From the NCBI GenBank assembly GCA_019095985.1, contig CM032660.1, positions 37,655,640 to 37,719,639 on the forward strand: a stretch of DNA of 64,000 nt, in the 5' to 3' direction. This stretch comes from Streblospio benedicti (Eukaryota; Annelida; Polychaeta; Spionida; Spionidae). Of this stretch, positions 1 through 13,627 are shown in pieces; the first letter of the stretch is position 1; each line of letters opens with the position of its first letter. The notes beneath the pieces were generated by a model. It was not told the DNA's origin, did not search any database, and saw only the letters and a list, made by a program, of their open reading frames with translations. A program made the position numbers and the translations under genes.

Positions 1-59
1 CACCCCCCATTGCACTGTATTTAGCTGGACGAAGATTATGAAATGACTAGTTATTTTAT

Positions 60-670
60 GTGGTCGCCAGCATGTCTTTACCAAGTCGGGATCTAGTCTC
101 CATAGTCGGTAGCTAGTCATTATCTAGTCTTCGAAAAAAAGTTGCGGTGCATGTTGACGATTTGGTGGCGACATTTTAGTTCCACGTGCTGCACGAGGAA
201 CTTGATTTGTCGCCATGGTTTGGGGACAACTAAACAAAATCAATACTAGATCAGGACCAAGTCGGGACCAAGTCGTAACCATGTCTTTATCAAGTTTGGA
301 CCAGGTCTTAACCAAGTCGGGACCATTTTGTTACTTAGTTTTCTTGGTCAAGAGCATGTCGCCACTTCAGCATGAGTAACAACTAGATCCAGACAAGATG
401 GAGACTATGTAAAGACACGGTAAATCCATCCTGGAGACTGGTGCCCATGTAGTCTTTGCTAGGTCTTTACCAGGTCTTAACCACATCAGGCCGGTCCATG
501 TCGCTACCAAGCCTCAACTTAGTTGGCACCAAGTCTTCAGCATGTCGGAATCTGGTCCTAATCAAGTCTTCTTCAGGTTGTCACCAAACCAGAACCAGCA
601 TGACCCCAATTTCATTTGTGGTCAGTTATTTTAAACGATTTCGTCTTCACCAGGTTTTTACCAAGTCCTA
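60..670. repeat. Decayed minisatellite, unit around ACCAAGTCGGG
   Basis: Short related phrases such as ACCAAGTCGGGACC, ACCAGGTCTT and ACCAAGTCTTCAG recur many times at irregular spacing. The unit is roughly 15-20 bp and has diverged heavily. The short reading frames inside (for example 124-315 on the minus strand) are products of the repeat and are not genes. Confidence 0.6.
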
Positions 671-1128
671 ACTTATGGCGACATGGAAATGGCAGCTTTT
701 TTATATGGCCAAAAATTTGCATTTGCGGGGGTGGGGGGGGGGGTTACACATAAGTGCTCATAGGCGAACCCTTGCAACTAGCATTATTTGTTATGGCAAA
801 CTTTCACCAAACTGTATATTCGTCCAAATAATTGGGGGAAAAAAAGAACATGTTAAGAATTTGCTGACGAATTTGCCAACTCGCCAGTGTACATACAGCT
901 ACAGAGCTTCGTAGGCGGAATTCGCTTTCGCATAAAACATTTTATATGCAAAAATGCAGGTAACATAAAAACTGAGCGCGTAAAAATGACCCTTCATAAT
1001 CGGCCACTGGATTTATTCAGAGTGACCATACAACTGTTTTGTCAACTTAAGAGTACTTTTTTACTTTCAAGTATAACGTGAATCTTAATTCAATATAATT
1101 TGATAATCAAGCGTAAGAAAGGGCTTAC

Positions 1129-2432
1129 CAGAACAATCAAGCTTGCATGGTGAACCTGAAATAAAGTAAATCTTTTAGAGATGAAGCACTGCTCTATAAA
1201 CATAATTAATAACATAGATAGATTAAATTAGTAGGAACCCGCTATTGCACAGATAGCAAGATCATGAAGATGGACGCCTTACTTCAAGAACATTTTTTAA
1301 TTGTAGCCAAAACACAAGTTTATGACAACGAATTTTGTGTGAAAACGGTGCATTGCTTATTATTTCAAATTTATCAATACAAAATATTTGTCAATTATTA
1401 GCAAATGTCTTGATAAAGGTGGAATTAATGTTAAATGTTTGCAGGCAGATGGAATGTAAAATAATGACTAATGTTTATTTTTGAATTACATTCAACATAA
1501 CCCCCAATTCGTACCACCTCTATAAATAGACCACATTAACGATTAAGCCTCTTTCAGTTCCAAAACATCAAAAAAGGGAACAATTCAAGCCTCCTGAAGG
1601 AGACTACTGAACTTCTTTACTGACACAACTTGTGACCATATTCGAAGTGGTCTCAATTAGACGTTAATATACTCTTAATTTTCTAAGTTATCACAATGAT
1701 TATAAATTGGCTAAAACCGAACTCTTAATGATACGGTATTCGACGGGCCTTCATTGCAATTGTGCATATATATGTGCTAGAATTTAGTTAAATGGTTACA
1801 AACTTTGGTGAAAATGCATTTACTTGGGCTTTTTAAATTCATTATCCAGTTTCAAGCGCTTTCCCCCAATTTAATTTGGCAACATATTCATAGATTTCAT
1901 CTCACGGTATTTCAAATGTCAGACGATGTTGGGAAAGTTTAACCATGTTGGAGGTTGTTGATTTTGTGGACTAATTTTCAAACGTTTATATCCACGTAAG
2001 AATGGTACCGACATGACAGGTTGAAGAAAACAGTGTATTCTTTCTAATACAATGCCTTCTATAAATATTGTTTTGATACACAAAATAGATTATGGAAATT
2101 TTGTAGACCAAAATAATGCATGTTATCACCTGCTAGGCGTGTTACTATTATTTTAGTATCGACAGCAGATATCTTACGTGGCATAGGTCTGCTCAGTTAT
2201 ACATCAGTGAAAATTATCTTATATTTGGACTAAAATGCTCACAACAGTGTGCTACTGGCTCCCAACACCGCTTTACCACACCCATGTTGAAGAGATTTCT
2301 ACGACACTGACTGACATTTGAAGCACCGTGCATCTTATCACAATAATATTTCTACATCGTGCGCTTCCAGTGATGTTAATTGATCATCATTGATCCTGAT
2401 TACATCATGTTTCGGTTGGTATTGGTTATCAC

Positions 2433-2504
<72 letters not shown>

Positions 2505-4666
2505 TCTTTTTAGCAAGCATTGGTATTGGTGTTCCTATTTTGATTGGGTTTCCTGTTTTGATCTAAAAGATCTAAAGATATCTTCAGACATCTTCAGAGA
2601 TACAAAGATATCTAACGAAAACAGCGGGCAATTCAGGAAGTAAACTCAGTGAAAGGTGTTAACAATGCATATTGGGTACAGAACTAATAAAGTACGGGCT
2701 TGTTGACATCAGGTGTGTGTGCATATCTCAATTCCATTACAGATTAAGAATATTATCTTTTATTTTTTATGTAACTAAATTCCATCTACATTGTCGAGTA
2801 CATTTCAAAAAGGTTTTAGAAATTAAAAGCAGCTTTCGTTTAGGTATTATCTGGGAGTTGTAACATAGGTAAAATGCGGCTTCAAGACTCTTAGAGAAGA
2901 CACTTGATTGTTACAGTTACAACAAATTTATCAACGTTAGACCTACCAACATCATCTATTGTCAAGTCTTCTTTTTTACTACTGGCATTTATTTATAGCA
3001 GCAACACCTATTAATAGCATGACCCTGTGACATTAATCTAAAATAGGATTGATAAGTCACTCAGCAACAATCGACATACAACTTATTGTTACCGGTAAGT
3101 GTACTTCTAATTTTGTAGTGTTTGTCTAATGTAATGTTTCCATCATTGTTAATTAGAGTCCATAACGTAATTATGAAGTTCAACAGAGTGTCCTCCTCAG
3201 TCTTGTTGGTGATACCCTCATATTTAGTGCTTCAAAAGTAACACCAATAACTAAGAATAAAAAATCTAAAAATAAAGAATAAACAGTAAAAGTATTGCAA
3301 CAAATTTTATTTTACGAGACAATGTGTAAATGAACAAATTGCTAATTGATAATAACTACAATTTCACGCCTGATTCAGCTTCAAATATCTGGATTCCTGG
3401 TTCTGGCTTGCATCAATATAGAACATAGTAGTCCAAAGAGTTAAGAGTTGAGTTTTGATTGACACCCACCATCATATCTCTTCACCGTCAAACTCTAACT
3501 ACTAGGCCACGGGAGCACAATGACAGTGATTGTTCGTTTAATTTATGTACTTCACTTGCATACGTGTAGGATTACGTGAAAATGTAAAATGCCAACATAA
3601 CATTATTTACAAGTAAATAAACAAGTTGATTTTAATACATTTTTATTCCTCTGTGATAAGAATTAGGAATTTACAATGCCTGAAAAAAGGACAGCATGCA
3701 CTAACAATAGGCATAATTGGTATTTCTTATCAATTCAAAACACTAGTGCACCGCATGATAAAAATGCATTTTTCAAAACTCTGTTGGTGGCTAATGTGGG
3801 TACTGGTACGGAAGATGAGCTACCACAATATTGGAGCCTTCTGTGAATTTTATTACATACATTTAAGATATGACTATAATCAAACTTTTTTCACTTATTT
3901 TAATCCACATTTATGAGGTCTGAGACAAAAAATAATATTTATTACATATGGTCCAAATTAATGGCAAACCTTACTTATTTCATTTTCAAAGAATTGACAC
4001 TGAAAAGCAGTACATACGTATATACTCAACTGGTTAAACAACAAAGATGTTTTTAAAGCATAAAACTGTGAAGCCGAGTACTTAACAAGGAATTTCCTGG
4101 CTCGATTTATCATCATTTTCTGCGGAAAATACTATAAAAATCTGCGAGTAATAACCATTTCCATCTATTTCTTGTATTTGTCAATAGTTCTGTGAACTAT
4201 TCCTATCTGTTCAGGAAAGACTACTATCCAAAGATTCTTCAAACAAATAACACGCATCAAATTGTTGTTCATCAATTAATATTTCTACAGTTCAAATATT
4301 TCTACGCATTACTAATACAGTTTCAAAACAATTTGAAAACAACTGACATTCCCCGGTATCCTAACAACAAATAAAGAGAATATAAATAGGGAGAGAGTGA
4401 AAACGAGACGAAACTCCCAACTGCAAGCACTCACCTGCCTTGCCGCACTCGCCCGTGGCTAGGCAGACGACAAGCGCCACGCCGCATGCCACGAGCGCTG
4501 CGATCCCCACGAAGCCGACCACGCGGCACGGCAGTGAGGACCACACTGACGTGGACGTGGACGCCGAGCTGTCGCTCCCAGCGATCGCCACTTTGGTTGA
4601 AGCGTCACTGTCGTCTGCTTGAAAAGCTGCGTTCACTGTACCGCCGTTTACTCCCTTTTCGGACAT
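1129..4666 (-). CDS. 5' part of a single-pass (type II-like) membrane protein gene
   Basis: I do not recognise this gene. Exon 1 (4666-4435) starts at the ATG at 4666 (MSEKGVNGG). It encodes about 46 residues rich in Ser, Thr, Ala and Asp, then one hydrophobic segment (VVGFVGIAALVACGVALVV, about residues 50-68), then TGECGKAG and a good donor CAG|GTGAGT in phase 1. The layout (short Ser/Thr-rich cytoplasmic tail, signal anchor, start of a Cys-containing ectodomain) fits a type II membrane protein. A possible second exon is the 27-bp microexon 1155-1129, with acceptor TTATTTCAG and donor TCTG|GTAAGC. It keeps the frame and encodes GSPCKLDCSG, which would continue a Cys-rich ectodomain. The microexon is tentative (about 0.4); exon 1 is better supported. 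The rest of the gene lies beyond the left edge. Confidence 0.45.
2434..2504. repeat. Compound (CT)n(CA)n microsatellite
   Basis: About 24 CT units run directly into about 11 CA units. The sequence right after it (TCTTTTTAGCAAGCAT) also follows a shorter CT/CA tract near 47982-48010, so the tract seems to belong to a repeated element rather than arising independently. Confidence 0.9.
3463..3522 (-). repeat. Possible degenerate tRNA-derived SINE head
   Basis: Read on the minus strand, the segment starts GTGCTCCCGTGGCCTAGTAG, which resembles a tRNA 5' end with an A box (TGGCCTAGTAGTTAGAG). About 30 bases later GGTGGGTGTCAATC resembles a decayed B box. It is too eroded to be a functional tRNA. 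Confidence 0.3.
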
Positions 4667-4699
4667 GGTTTGCACGCGGTTGTTTGTTTTATATGTCGT

Positions 4700-6660
4700 A
4701 AAAAAAAGCGCTGAATAGTTCTATTTAATAAGGTATTGTTGCTTTTTGCTTTGTTTCTATAAAAAGAAACTGGTTTGCGTTTCTTTTAGTGAAAAGGTGC
4801 ATAAAACTCCAAGGCTTTTAGTTCTCGAAGTTCCAGAATGAGAGTCTATCTTTGGGCTCGGTGTCACACGCAGAAATGCCTCGTGTAAGACCATGACGCA
4901 ATTGACCTGCCAAAACTCCGCGTGTACATCCTGCTGAACTGGCACGGTGACTGACAACACGGGACGGCCCTGTCCTCTCATTGGTCGCGGGCGGACTTAG
5001 CATGTCAATATGACGTTGACTAAGCGCAGAGCACCTCTGATGTGCAAGACATGCCCATTAATGGATTATATGTTTTGTATACCTACGTGGATTCGATGAT
5101 TTATTTCAATTAGATGTACTCATAACTGCAGGAATGTTTGGTGGGGGAAAATACACCGTCCTTGGCATGAACCGTATGTGATAATCCAAAACAACATTTT
5201 TATGTGTATTCGATTTCCATTTGATTTAAAATGAATTAACTACAGCATACTAGTATTGTTAATTGTTAATGACATGTTGTTATGGAATATGCTTAGTATC
5301 GTTGACTATCCTTGATTAGATCATACGTGTTTGTAGATATCCATTGCACCGACCACCGCGTGTGTTTTCAAATGTGATATAAAATAAGATGCACTTGTTA
5401 ATATTCTGGCATTCTCTGACCTTTTGTGATAAACCTATGCATTAAACAACGCCTAATTATGATGGCAATATTTTTTTTGTACAATTCGATATCATTGCAA
5501 CGATGAATTTCAAAGAATGTGACAACAAAACATGCTATAATTGCAAAACATCCTACATGCTGAGACTTTTAAGAGTTGGATATTTGAATACAGTCGATAT
5601 CTTTCCACATAAAACAACAAATTAACCTTGCGAACAAAAATGCATTTTTCGTCATCTATGGTGAATATCAGTTCGATTGATTACCAGTTTGGGAAACCAA
5701 CGCCATTATATCCGCTAAATATTTCTTCAACACAAAACAGTAGGTAGATGAAACAAATATAAATTGGCGTTTTCACAGTAAATTCAAATTCGTGTTGTCT
5801 TCTCGTTCTATCCAAAGTCCATTTGAGTATTTTCATGGGTTCTTTAACAAAGTTCACGATCTAAATATAGTGTTTAGACCACCGTCTCGAAGACACGTCT
5901 GCGTCCTCTCAGTTCCTAGTTCTGTATGCTTTTCTACTTGAAAGCCTAAGATAGGCACCGGTGTTGTATATAGCATTTGGTTTTCCGCACATGACACAGT
6001 CATCAAGTGGGATTACAGGATTATTTGACAAATGTGGATTAGGCAATAGATTGGGTAACTTTAAGTTTCAGTTTAAGACGTAGAGCGCTTATAGTGATCA
6101 TTCACAATTGGGGGGTAGCAAAGATGACGAAAAGTGACGTGGGGTGGGGGCGAACTTGGATGATGTTACCTTTTGAAGAAAAAAAGCTGTAGTTATTTAA
6201 TAGTATTTGAACTTACTTTCTGACATGTTAAATGAGTTGTGATATATCTACTAGTCGAAAAAACAAATTGCCATGTTTGCTTCATTGTATTGATACAGCG
6301 GCCATTAGCAATTCTTTTCACACAATTTTAAGGTGCTGCAAAGTTGACGAAAGGTGACAGGGGGCGGGGGTAATAAAGGCCAAAAATCACGTGACGTCAT
6401 TTGTGAACGATCCTTAATGGGGAGCTTTATTTATTGTACTCAGAGATTGTTATAATGCTATTTCTTGTACTTCACACATCAGAAAAATATCACAAACCCC
6501 ATTATTTGAAGTTTTGTATGGGGGTCAATACCATTATTTGAAGGATAGAAGTAATGTTTGCCGTTTGAAATTTTGTAGACAGAACTCCTAGCGTTAATCA
6601 GCCTTCAGAAAACGAAATCTTCTCATGAATGTCGTTATGCCAACTTGGACGATTACTCGA
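4700..6660. other. Gene-free stretch upstream of the minus-strand gene
   Basis: No coding exon was found. Bases 4700-5040 probably include the promoter and 5' leader of the minus-strand gene that starts at 4666. Bases 6103-6420 hold a GC-richer insert with imperfect inverted ends (TGATCATTCACAATTGGGG at the left; the complement of GTCATTTGTGAACGATCC at the right). The right end recurs near 33451-33472, so it is a dispersed repeat. Confidence 0.4.
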
Positions 6661-6676
6661 GAAAATAGATACATTG

Positions 6677-9247
6677 CAAAGTTGTGCCTCAGTACAATTT
6701 GCGGACTCATGTCCAGTCCAACTACTTTGCATGTGTACTTGAGTCCAAGTACAAGTACATTGATGATTTTTCCAATGTACTTGAGTCCAAGTACAAGTAT
6801 TTTGATTGTACTTGAGTCCAAGTAACAAGTACAATGATTGAAAGTTCAACAAAATGCAACATAAACCCTCTAATGCGTAGGGCACAACAAGCCGTAAGGT
6901 CATTCTACAACCTGTCTAGGACCAAAATCTTATACAGGCCGCAACGATCCGTGAGTCCTCATTGCGACAAACGGAGGCTTTTTAAGACAGTACGGTAGCT
7001 GCAGAAGATGTTGGGCCTACCACACTTAAGCGACTAATGTCAGCAATGATCTGACCATATGTGTAGGCAGTGTTGCGACCGTATGTCAAGTGTGCTATAT
7101 ATACAAAGGATTTAGCCGCACGTTGTCGGCACAGATACAGTGCTGGCGCAGTGCGTTCCCTGCACCATGAACGCGCGAATGCCGTGCTTTAGGAATCACA
7201 CAGTAGGTACGATGTAAGTTATATGTGATTATAACGCACGTCCAATGCATGTTGATCTCACGGCCACATCAATAAAATATTTTCGACTGCCGCCGTACTG
7301 ATAATGCACCGAGTCAGTGTGACACGTGCCGATAACTATGCAGCTGTTACAGCATGCGGAAAAAACGTAGAAACCGTAGAACTGAAAAAAGCCTTGCGGA
7401 TAAATTCTCTGCAAGACCGGTTGTAACACTAGCTTTACTTTTAGTGTGTATATGAGTCTATTGTCATAATACAACTATGTATTCACAACAACTGCTAAAT
7501 GCTGAGAATAATCTTTCAAAAGACCTTATATCTAATAGTTGTTTCCTCTAGTATTACAAAAAAAAAGTTCATGTAAACAATATCTCAAATGCAAAGAAGA
7601 AGAGCAAGTACAATTGCGACAGCCTTTAGCTCTAATATATATAAGGTTTTTTACAAAACCCTAGGAATCCCACTGATATCAAATATTCTGCCTCAAACAT
7701 TCTGTCCCGTTGTAGCCTTTACAACCAGAGTGTCCACTAGCAACAGCTGCACAAGCAGCAGCATGTATGGGTGATTTTCCAGTATTAGCCAAGAATTAGA
7801 TATGTGATCTTGATCAAAGCTTCTCCATTACAAATGAACAGTACCACATGCTTAAACGGGAAAATACCCATAAACAGCAGCTATGCAACTGCTCTGAAAA
7901 TAGATTGCTGTTCTAAAATGGACGTCATGTGCTTTTAGTTAATGACGTCAAGTTTGCAAGACTTTTAGCAAGATTTGCATCATACAGAAGCTTTTAGAAT
8001 AGGCCTTCATGTCAGATCATTTAAAGGGCGTGTGATGGGCTAGCTGAGAAAAACATTTGAATATACTCAAAGCAATAGCAGAAGAAAATAACAACAAAAT
8101 AATAAATGAAACCATATGCTACATACATGTTAAGAGTACATAGAGTTATATTGAGTATCTACCAATTCTATCAATGGATATTCATATCAACCCATTATAT
8201 CGTGTACCACCATATCTCCAAATAATGACGGGCTGACCCCATGTCATCCCTTATTGGGAAGTATACTTCAAGAGAAAGCGCTTCACTGGGTGATAGTTGA
8301 ACTATTAAGAATGTAAATCACTAACAATTGTGTATGATATTTTTTCAAAACAGGAGATACGTCATAGAAATATTCTATTGTCTTAACTTATACCAGAAGT
8401 AATATTAAGTAAATCGTATGGTATGTCCTTTTATATGGGATGATTTTGTTACCATTTCTTTGTTTGAAATATATTGTGTATTAGTGTACACAGGAGATGT
8501 CTGTCACAAATGTCCCTTAAGTTTAAGCCAATGGTTTTACAATGAATATTTAGTTAGATTGCAGGTGTTTTGTGGAACCATAGATGTAATCAGATGTCAA
8601 ATTATTATCTACCTGTGATAAACCTGTTAATAGGAGATGAAAGATTTTAAAGGATATTGCTGATGAAGCACCCTCTTCAGTTATCACATCTTGCCACAGC
8701 AAGGTATCATCTATCAAATTTCATACATAGATGACCACCTTCTGAGGGGAAGATGTAGTTATCAAAATATTGATTGCTATCAGAGAAGAGGATGCTAGCT
8801 TAAACTCCCGTTAACAGATTGGTCAATTAGAGCCTATTGTATTGTCTTTAAGTTTACAACCATTGGGTAAATAGTCTATTCTCTTGTCTTAAATGAACAG
8901 GATATGTCATATGTTGACCATGTGACATAACATATATAACTAAGTGGTCTTTTCCAATTATTATGTAAGTGTCTGTGAATAAAAGGGGTTTGTGATGATA
9001 CATTAATGATAAATTTTTTGGGAAAATGTTTAATAGGAAAATATAAATTCCATATCAGTTGCAAGGAGGTATATAAATGAAATAGTGTACTTGAAATTGT
9101 ACTGGTAAGTACCAAATGCTTTGGGGTTGTACTTGAGTACAAGTACAAGTACATTTGATTTTCTTTTCAAATGTAGGACTACTTGAGTCTAAGTCCAAGT
9201 ACAGCAAATCGCTGCACTTGCAAGTCATGTACTTAGGCACAACTTTG
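6677..9247. mobile_element. Non-autonomous hAT-type DNA transposon (2.57 kb)
   Basis: The ends are inverted: CAAAGTTGTGCCTCAGTACA at 6677 and the complement of TGTACTTAGGCACAACTTTG ending at 9247. The element is flanked on both sides by the same 8 bp, ATACATTG (6669-6676 and 9248-9255). An 8-bp target duplication is the hallmark of the hAT superfamily. Both ends carry clustered subterminal repeats (ACTTGAGTCCAAGTACAAGT at about 6740-6835 and 9125-9205), as hAT elements often do. I saw no transposase reading frame inside, so it would need a transposase made elsewhere. Confidence 0.75.
7926..7959. repeat. Dispersed repeat, copy 1 of 2
   Basis: The phrase ATGTGCTTTTAGTTAATGAC, followed by GTCA and TTTGCAA with small changes, is shared with 22309-22341. 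This marks a dispersed repeat whose full extent I could not define. Confidence 0.5.
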
Positions 9248-9255
9248 ATACATTG

Positions 9256-12062
9256 ACGTTTTGTTTTGTCCAAGTTGCTTACATATGGGGAAAAACCAAT
9301 GATCTGTGATTGTAAGGAGTTGAAAAGAACGCCATCGTCTTTCTAGCCTACTTATAGATACTACGTAGGCCTACTGTCGTCTGAGCTTTTTTTTATTAAA
9401 GGACTCGATTTATACGAATCAAACTTACATTCAAAACTTGAACGACATAGCCGCACTTGTAAACATAAACAGATATTTGAAAGAACGGTGATTATTTCTC
9501 TACACAACAGACGTCATTTGTTTCATTATATCAGGCGCACAACGTTCCCTGTGTGCACTGTCCACACAACGGTTGCTGTGTGTACTTGTAAATTCTGGTC
9601 ATTGTGACACTGGCGATGACGTGTTACACGGACAAGTGGCCTATTATGCATAGTGGATCTACTTATAACCTAATTACATAGACAATTGAATCTGTTAAAA
9701 ACGATCTACACTGTTTTGTAAGATTCTACATTCTTAATGATAAAATGATCGACAGTTTGTGGACTATATTTCGCCTTTTTAATAGTGGGTTGTTGTTGCA
9801 TGAGGAGCTACAAGGGCTAGGCATATAGATGCTGTATGCCATTATAATCTAAGTTGGATTTCGTAACAGTTCAGCCTTTCCCGGGATCCCCATGTGAGGA
9901 CCCCACGCCTACCCCTTTCCCATCTCCCCACACCCACCTTGATCAATCGGTTTAGTTCAACCTTAACCTGCTGAACCACTGCCATCACGATGTTATAAGC
10001 CCCGATTTTTTTGTTATGTATTTTTTTGTTTGTAAATAGATATCATAGCGGGGGCCCAATCTGCACAATGTCACTATGATACTTTACATCTGGATAGAAT
10101 ATTGAATTTTTGCATGCAGCAAGATATGGGCCTCAAGAGTTGAAAAAGTCACGGAACCGCAAAAAATCAATAACGTAGGCGAATGACCGTGAAATCCAAC
10201 ATGGCCGCCGTCGAAAATGGGCAATTTTATATTTTGAGTTCTAAAAGTTGTATTATCATGAGTAATACCTCTAAATTGAATAATTTTATGATAAGAAATC
10301 CATTTCTGGCATTTATTTTCTTCTAAAATTACTATATCAAATGTTAGAAATTATTTTTATGTAACGATACAACATAATCGACTAAAAGTAAGTAATACTT
10401 TTTATTGAAAAATATTCATTAGGCATCATTTAAAATTGGTAATGTTCAACAGTTATTGTGCATTATCTGGTAAATCTAATGTTTTTAATTGCAATTTCTT
10501 CATAACAATAAACAATCAACCACACTTATACAATCATTAATAGGGGCCTACCTACATTGCGGACTGAAAAGTATTTCACAAAATAGGAAAGTCAATAATA
10601 ACATGATGAAAAACTATGTTAGTAAAATTCTAAAGTTTTATGGAATTCATTTAACACATATCATTACAAGAAGCAAACAACTTCAGAGAATCATCACGGC
10701 ATACATATGATAGAATGATCACAACATACACCTGAAACAAGGCTACACTGTTGTGAAACGTCTTATTTCCATTAACAAATCAAAGGACTGAGACTCCTGA
10801 AAAGCCGAGCTTGAGAATGTTATGCGGCTGGGAGTGCATCGTAAAATTTTCTTCAAATGCAGTCAGTAGAAATATAAAACAGTTAGCAACACATTGTCTA
10901 CCCCTAGATAGATGACTAAATACAAATCCATCCCCTTGATGATAGTCAGCACTGCATAACACTTTATAACCCATCCTATTTGTCTTTTTCCAGCTTATGG
11001 TGAGTCATTACAAAGGCAAATACTAGTCTAGCACAATCATTTCATTTTCTCTAAAAATACTTCTTATCTGTGTACATAACTGTGTCAGCGACATAATAAA
11101 GCAAATTTCTTGTTGGTCTAAACTTGTAGTGGGATAATTGGCCCCTTGGTAAGGCAAATCAATGGCTCAATTCTGTACTTGATGGGCCAATATTTTTGCG
11201 GTAAATTTTGACCATGAACAGTTTCAATAAATAATATTTAAAAAATAACTCCAGTGTTCACTTTTATGCTGAGTAACCATGACTTATAGTGAAATAAAGT
11301 ACAATGGTTTAAGTAATGTTTTTCATATTTTATTTATTCACACATCATAAGGCGGCAGTAATATTTTATCAGCATTTCCAAATCATTGATCTAAAATCAA
11401 GAACATTTGTTTCATTTTATTTTAAATAATATTTAACATGCATAAGCAGAAAAAATAGCATCAACATGCATCACTTACTGCAGTAAAAATCCTATGGATT
11501 GCTGATTAAAAATTGACCTTCATAATACCATGTTAATCTTGATAACCATTATTTATTCTTTGTACTGTATTTGCACTGTTTTTATATTGTATTTCTATTT
11601 TAGTTTTTGACAAGGAACCTACATGGTTTGAAAACGTTTACGAAAATAAAGAAAATTTAAAAATTCAAAATTAAATCATTGAGAACATATTTACACAGCA
11701 TAAAAAGAACATTACAAAACAATATGATCACTTACTACAAATCTGTCTGCACATTGCAAAGTGGGTAAAACGATTATTTTTGATAACTGTAAGCGCATTA
11801 ATGGCGGTTTTACCCGCTGTTGCTAACGCTTTAAATAACTCTGAGCAATATTGTGACACGGGTAGTGGCGTATTAATTTTGGCGTTTCTACAACTCATTA
11901 ACATCGGTCATTGATAAATTCAAATTGGGCACTAATTTCAGCGCGTATGGATGTGCTTATAGTAAACGTAGTGGGGGTAAAGGGGGAACATAATGAAACG
12001 CCTACGACGGCTATAAAGCTCGAGTCTTCTGCGAAGCTCGGCTTTAAAAACCACTGTGGGTA
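9256..12062. other. Gene-free AT-rich stretch
   Basis: No exon, RNA gene or clear repeat was recognised. Reading frames here are short and have no family resemblance. The segment just before 12062 may be the 3' part of the mobile-element-like ORF that follows on the minus strand. Confidence 0.4.
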
Positions 12063-12413
12063 CTATGTGTCATTATTTATACATCCACCTTCACATTTAC
12101 ATAATGTGGTACACTTTAGGCCGGCTTTTGCACATTTGCAATTGCCTACACATGCTTTAAGACAACCACAATTCAAGAGTACAGCACAGGCTTCACTTGC
12201 ATTGGCAAGAGTCGTCCAAAATGGTTTCCACTGTTTCTTGTCGTCCTCTACCCAACCCCATTCAGAGGGATTGGGAAGGTCTTGAAGCCTACAACATGAC
12301 TGCTGCCAAATGAATGCTGCCTGAAGCAGTGCCCGTTTAATATGTTGGTAAAGGGCAGCCTGTGTAGGGGGAATATCATCCATTGATCTAAGTCCATGCG
12401 TAAAAAGATGCAT
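12063..12413 (-). CDS. Cysteine-rich C-terminal ORF, probably from a multicopy mobile element
   Basis: The 116-residue frame ends at a stop at 12063. From an N-terminal stretch (PPTQAALYQHIKRALLQAAF, then IWQQS) it runs through EWGWVEDDKKQWKPFWTTL to a dense cysteine tail with C.C, C...C and CxxxC spacings (CGCLKACVGNCKCAKAG, KCTTLCKCEGGC). From memory, this pattern (a DIPPT/LPPT start, aromatic GW and WxPxWT, then a chelating cysteine tail) closes many multicopy invertebrate ORFs that seem to ride on mobile elements; I cannot name the family. Just upstream on the coding strand lies a (CGA)n tract, so the N-terminal part is missing or elsewhere. It is unlikely to be a standalone host gene. 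Confidence 0.4.
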   Translation of the reverse strand: MHLFTHGLRSMDDIPPTQAALYQHIKRALLQAAFIWQQSCCRLQDLPNPSEWGWVEDDKKQWKPFWTTLANASEACAVLLNCGCLKACVGNCKCAKAGLKCTTLCKCEGGCINNDT

Positions 12414-12423
12414 TCTTGCATTC

Positions 12424-12567
<144 letters not shown>

Positions 12568-12840
12568 TATTGAGCCCTTGATATTCAGGGTGATTATAAT
12601 TGAATTAATATTCATTATTTCGCCATAACCACCTCAAATGTTTGTGTTGTACATGCACTATGGGAGTTTAAGGATTGCGTGGTTCTATATGTCATATAAT
12701 AAATATCTCCCCTCACGGACACCCACATTCCCGTGACGGACTGAAGGTCGTCTAGATGTCTACATCAGTAATATGTGTCATCGGGGATATGTTACAATTA
12801 GAAAATGATAAAGTATAGTTTCACATAAATTCTCAATACT

Positions 12841-12897
12841 ACCCCCCCCCCCCCCCCCCACCCCCACCCCCCCCCCCCCGCCCGCCCGCCCGCCCGC
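12841..12897. repeat. Poly-C and (CCCG)n low-complexity tract
   Basis: A C-tract interrupted by single A bases passes into five CCCG-like units. It is of a kind prone to assembly and length errors. Confidence 0.9.
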
Positions 12898-13627
12898 TTG
12901 CAGGATCACTCTAAATATTGTTATTTTGATTGTCTGTAAAATGCAGTTGATAATGTGTTCATGGGACGGTATTGGTGCATTGTGAAATATGAATGACAAT
13001 CTTCAGAATTTGATGCTTTCTACAATAATATATAATTTTCATAATAACATGACAATTAAGGCACTATCATTTTACACTTTCAACTTTAACCTCACAAACT
13101 GGCACACTGCATGGCGCATGTTATCAATTAAGTTAGTGATGTATTATCAAAATCAGCAACTCGTTCTTTGTGTTTACGTTTACGGAAAAGCTATTGGGTT
13201 GCAATCTAGGCATATTCATTGTTTGTAGAGTGTGGTGGGTACTGAAACAATCCTGGGGTTTTCTTTGAGTCAACGTAAAATAGATGATACTGCGTGTATA
13301 TTGTAAAGGTTATTGTATTATTGCTCTTATACCATGTGGGGAATGCAGAAAGGCGGTTTCGACTGTACTGGGTTTGTGCACGTTCCAGCATTTCGTAACA
13401 ATAATACTGCAGCATTTTATAACAACAATGGCGATGCACGCGACTTGTTGAAGGCACATGATACCATACCACGTGTCTTTTGATCTACAAATGGCGAAAT
13501 ATCATTTTTGCATTCAACTTTCTTAAGGAAGTTCTAACTAATTTTGCGGGCTGGAAAAGCAGATAAAGTATTGTGTCTTACTCCTACATTGTGCAAAAGG
13601 GTAGCTTTAACTGAAAACCGGATATAT

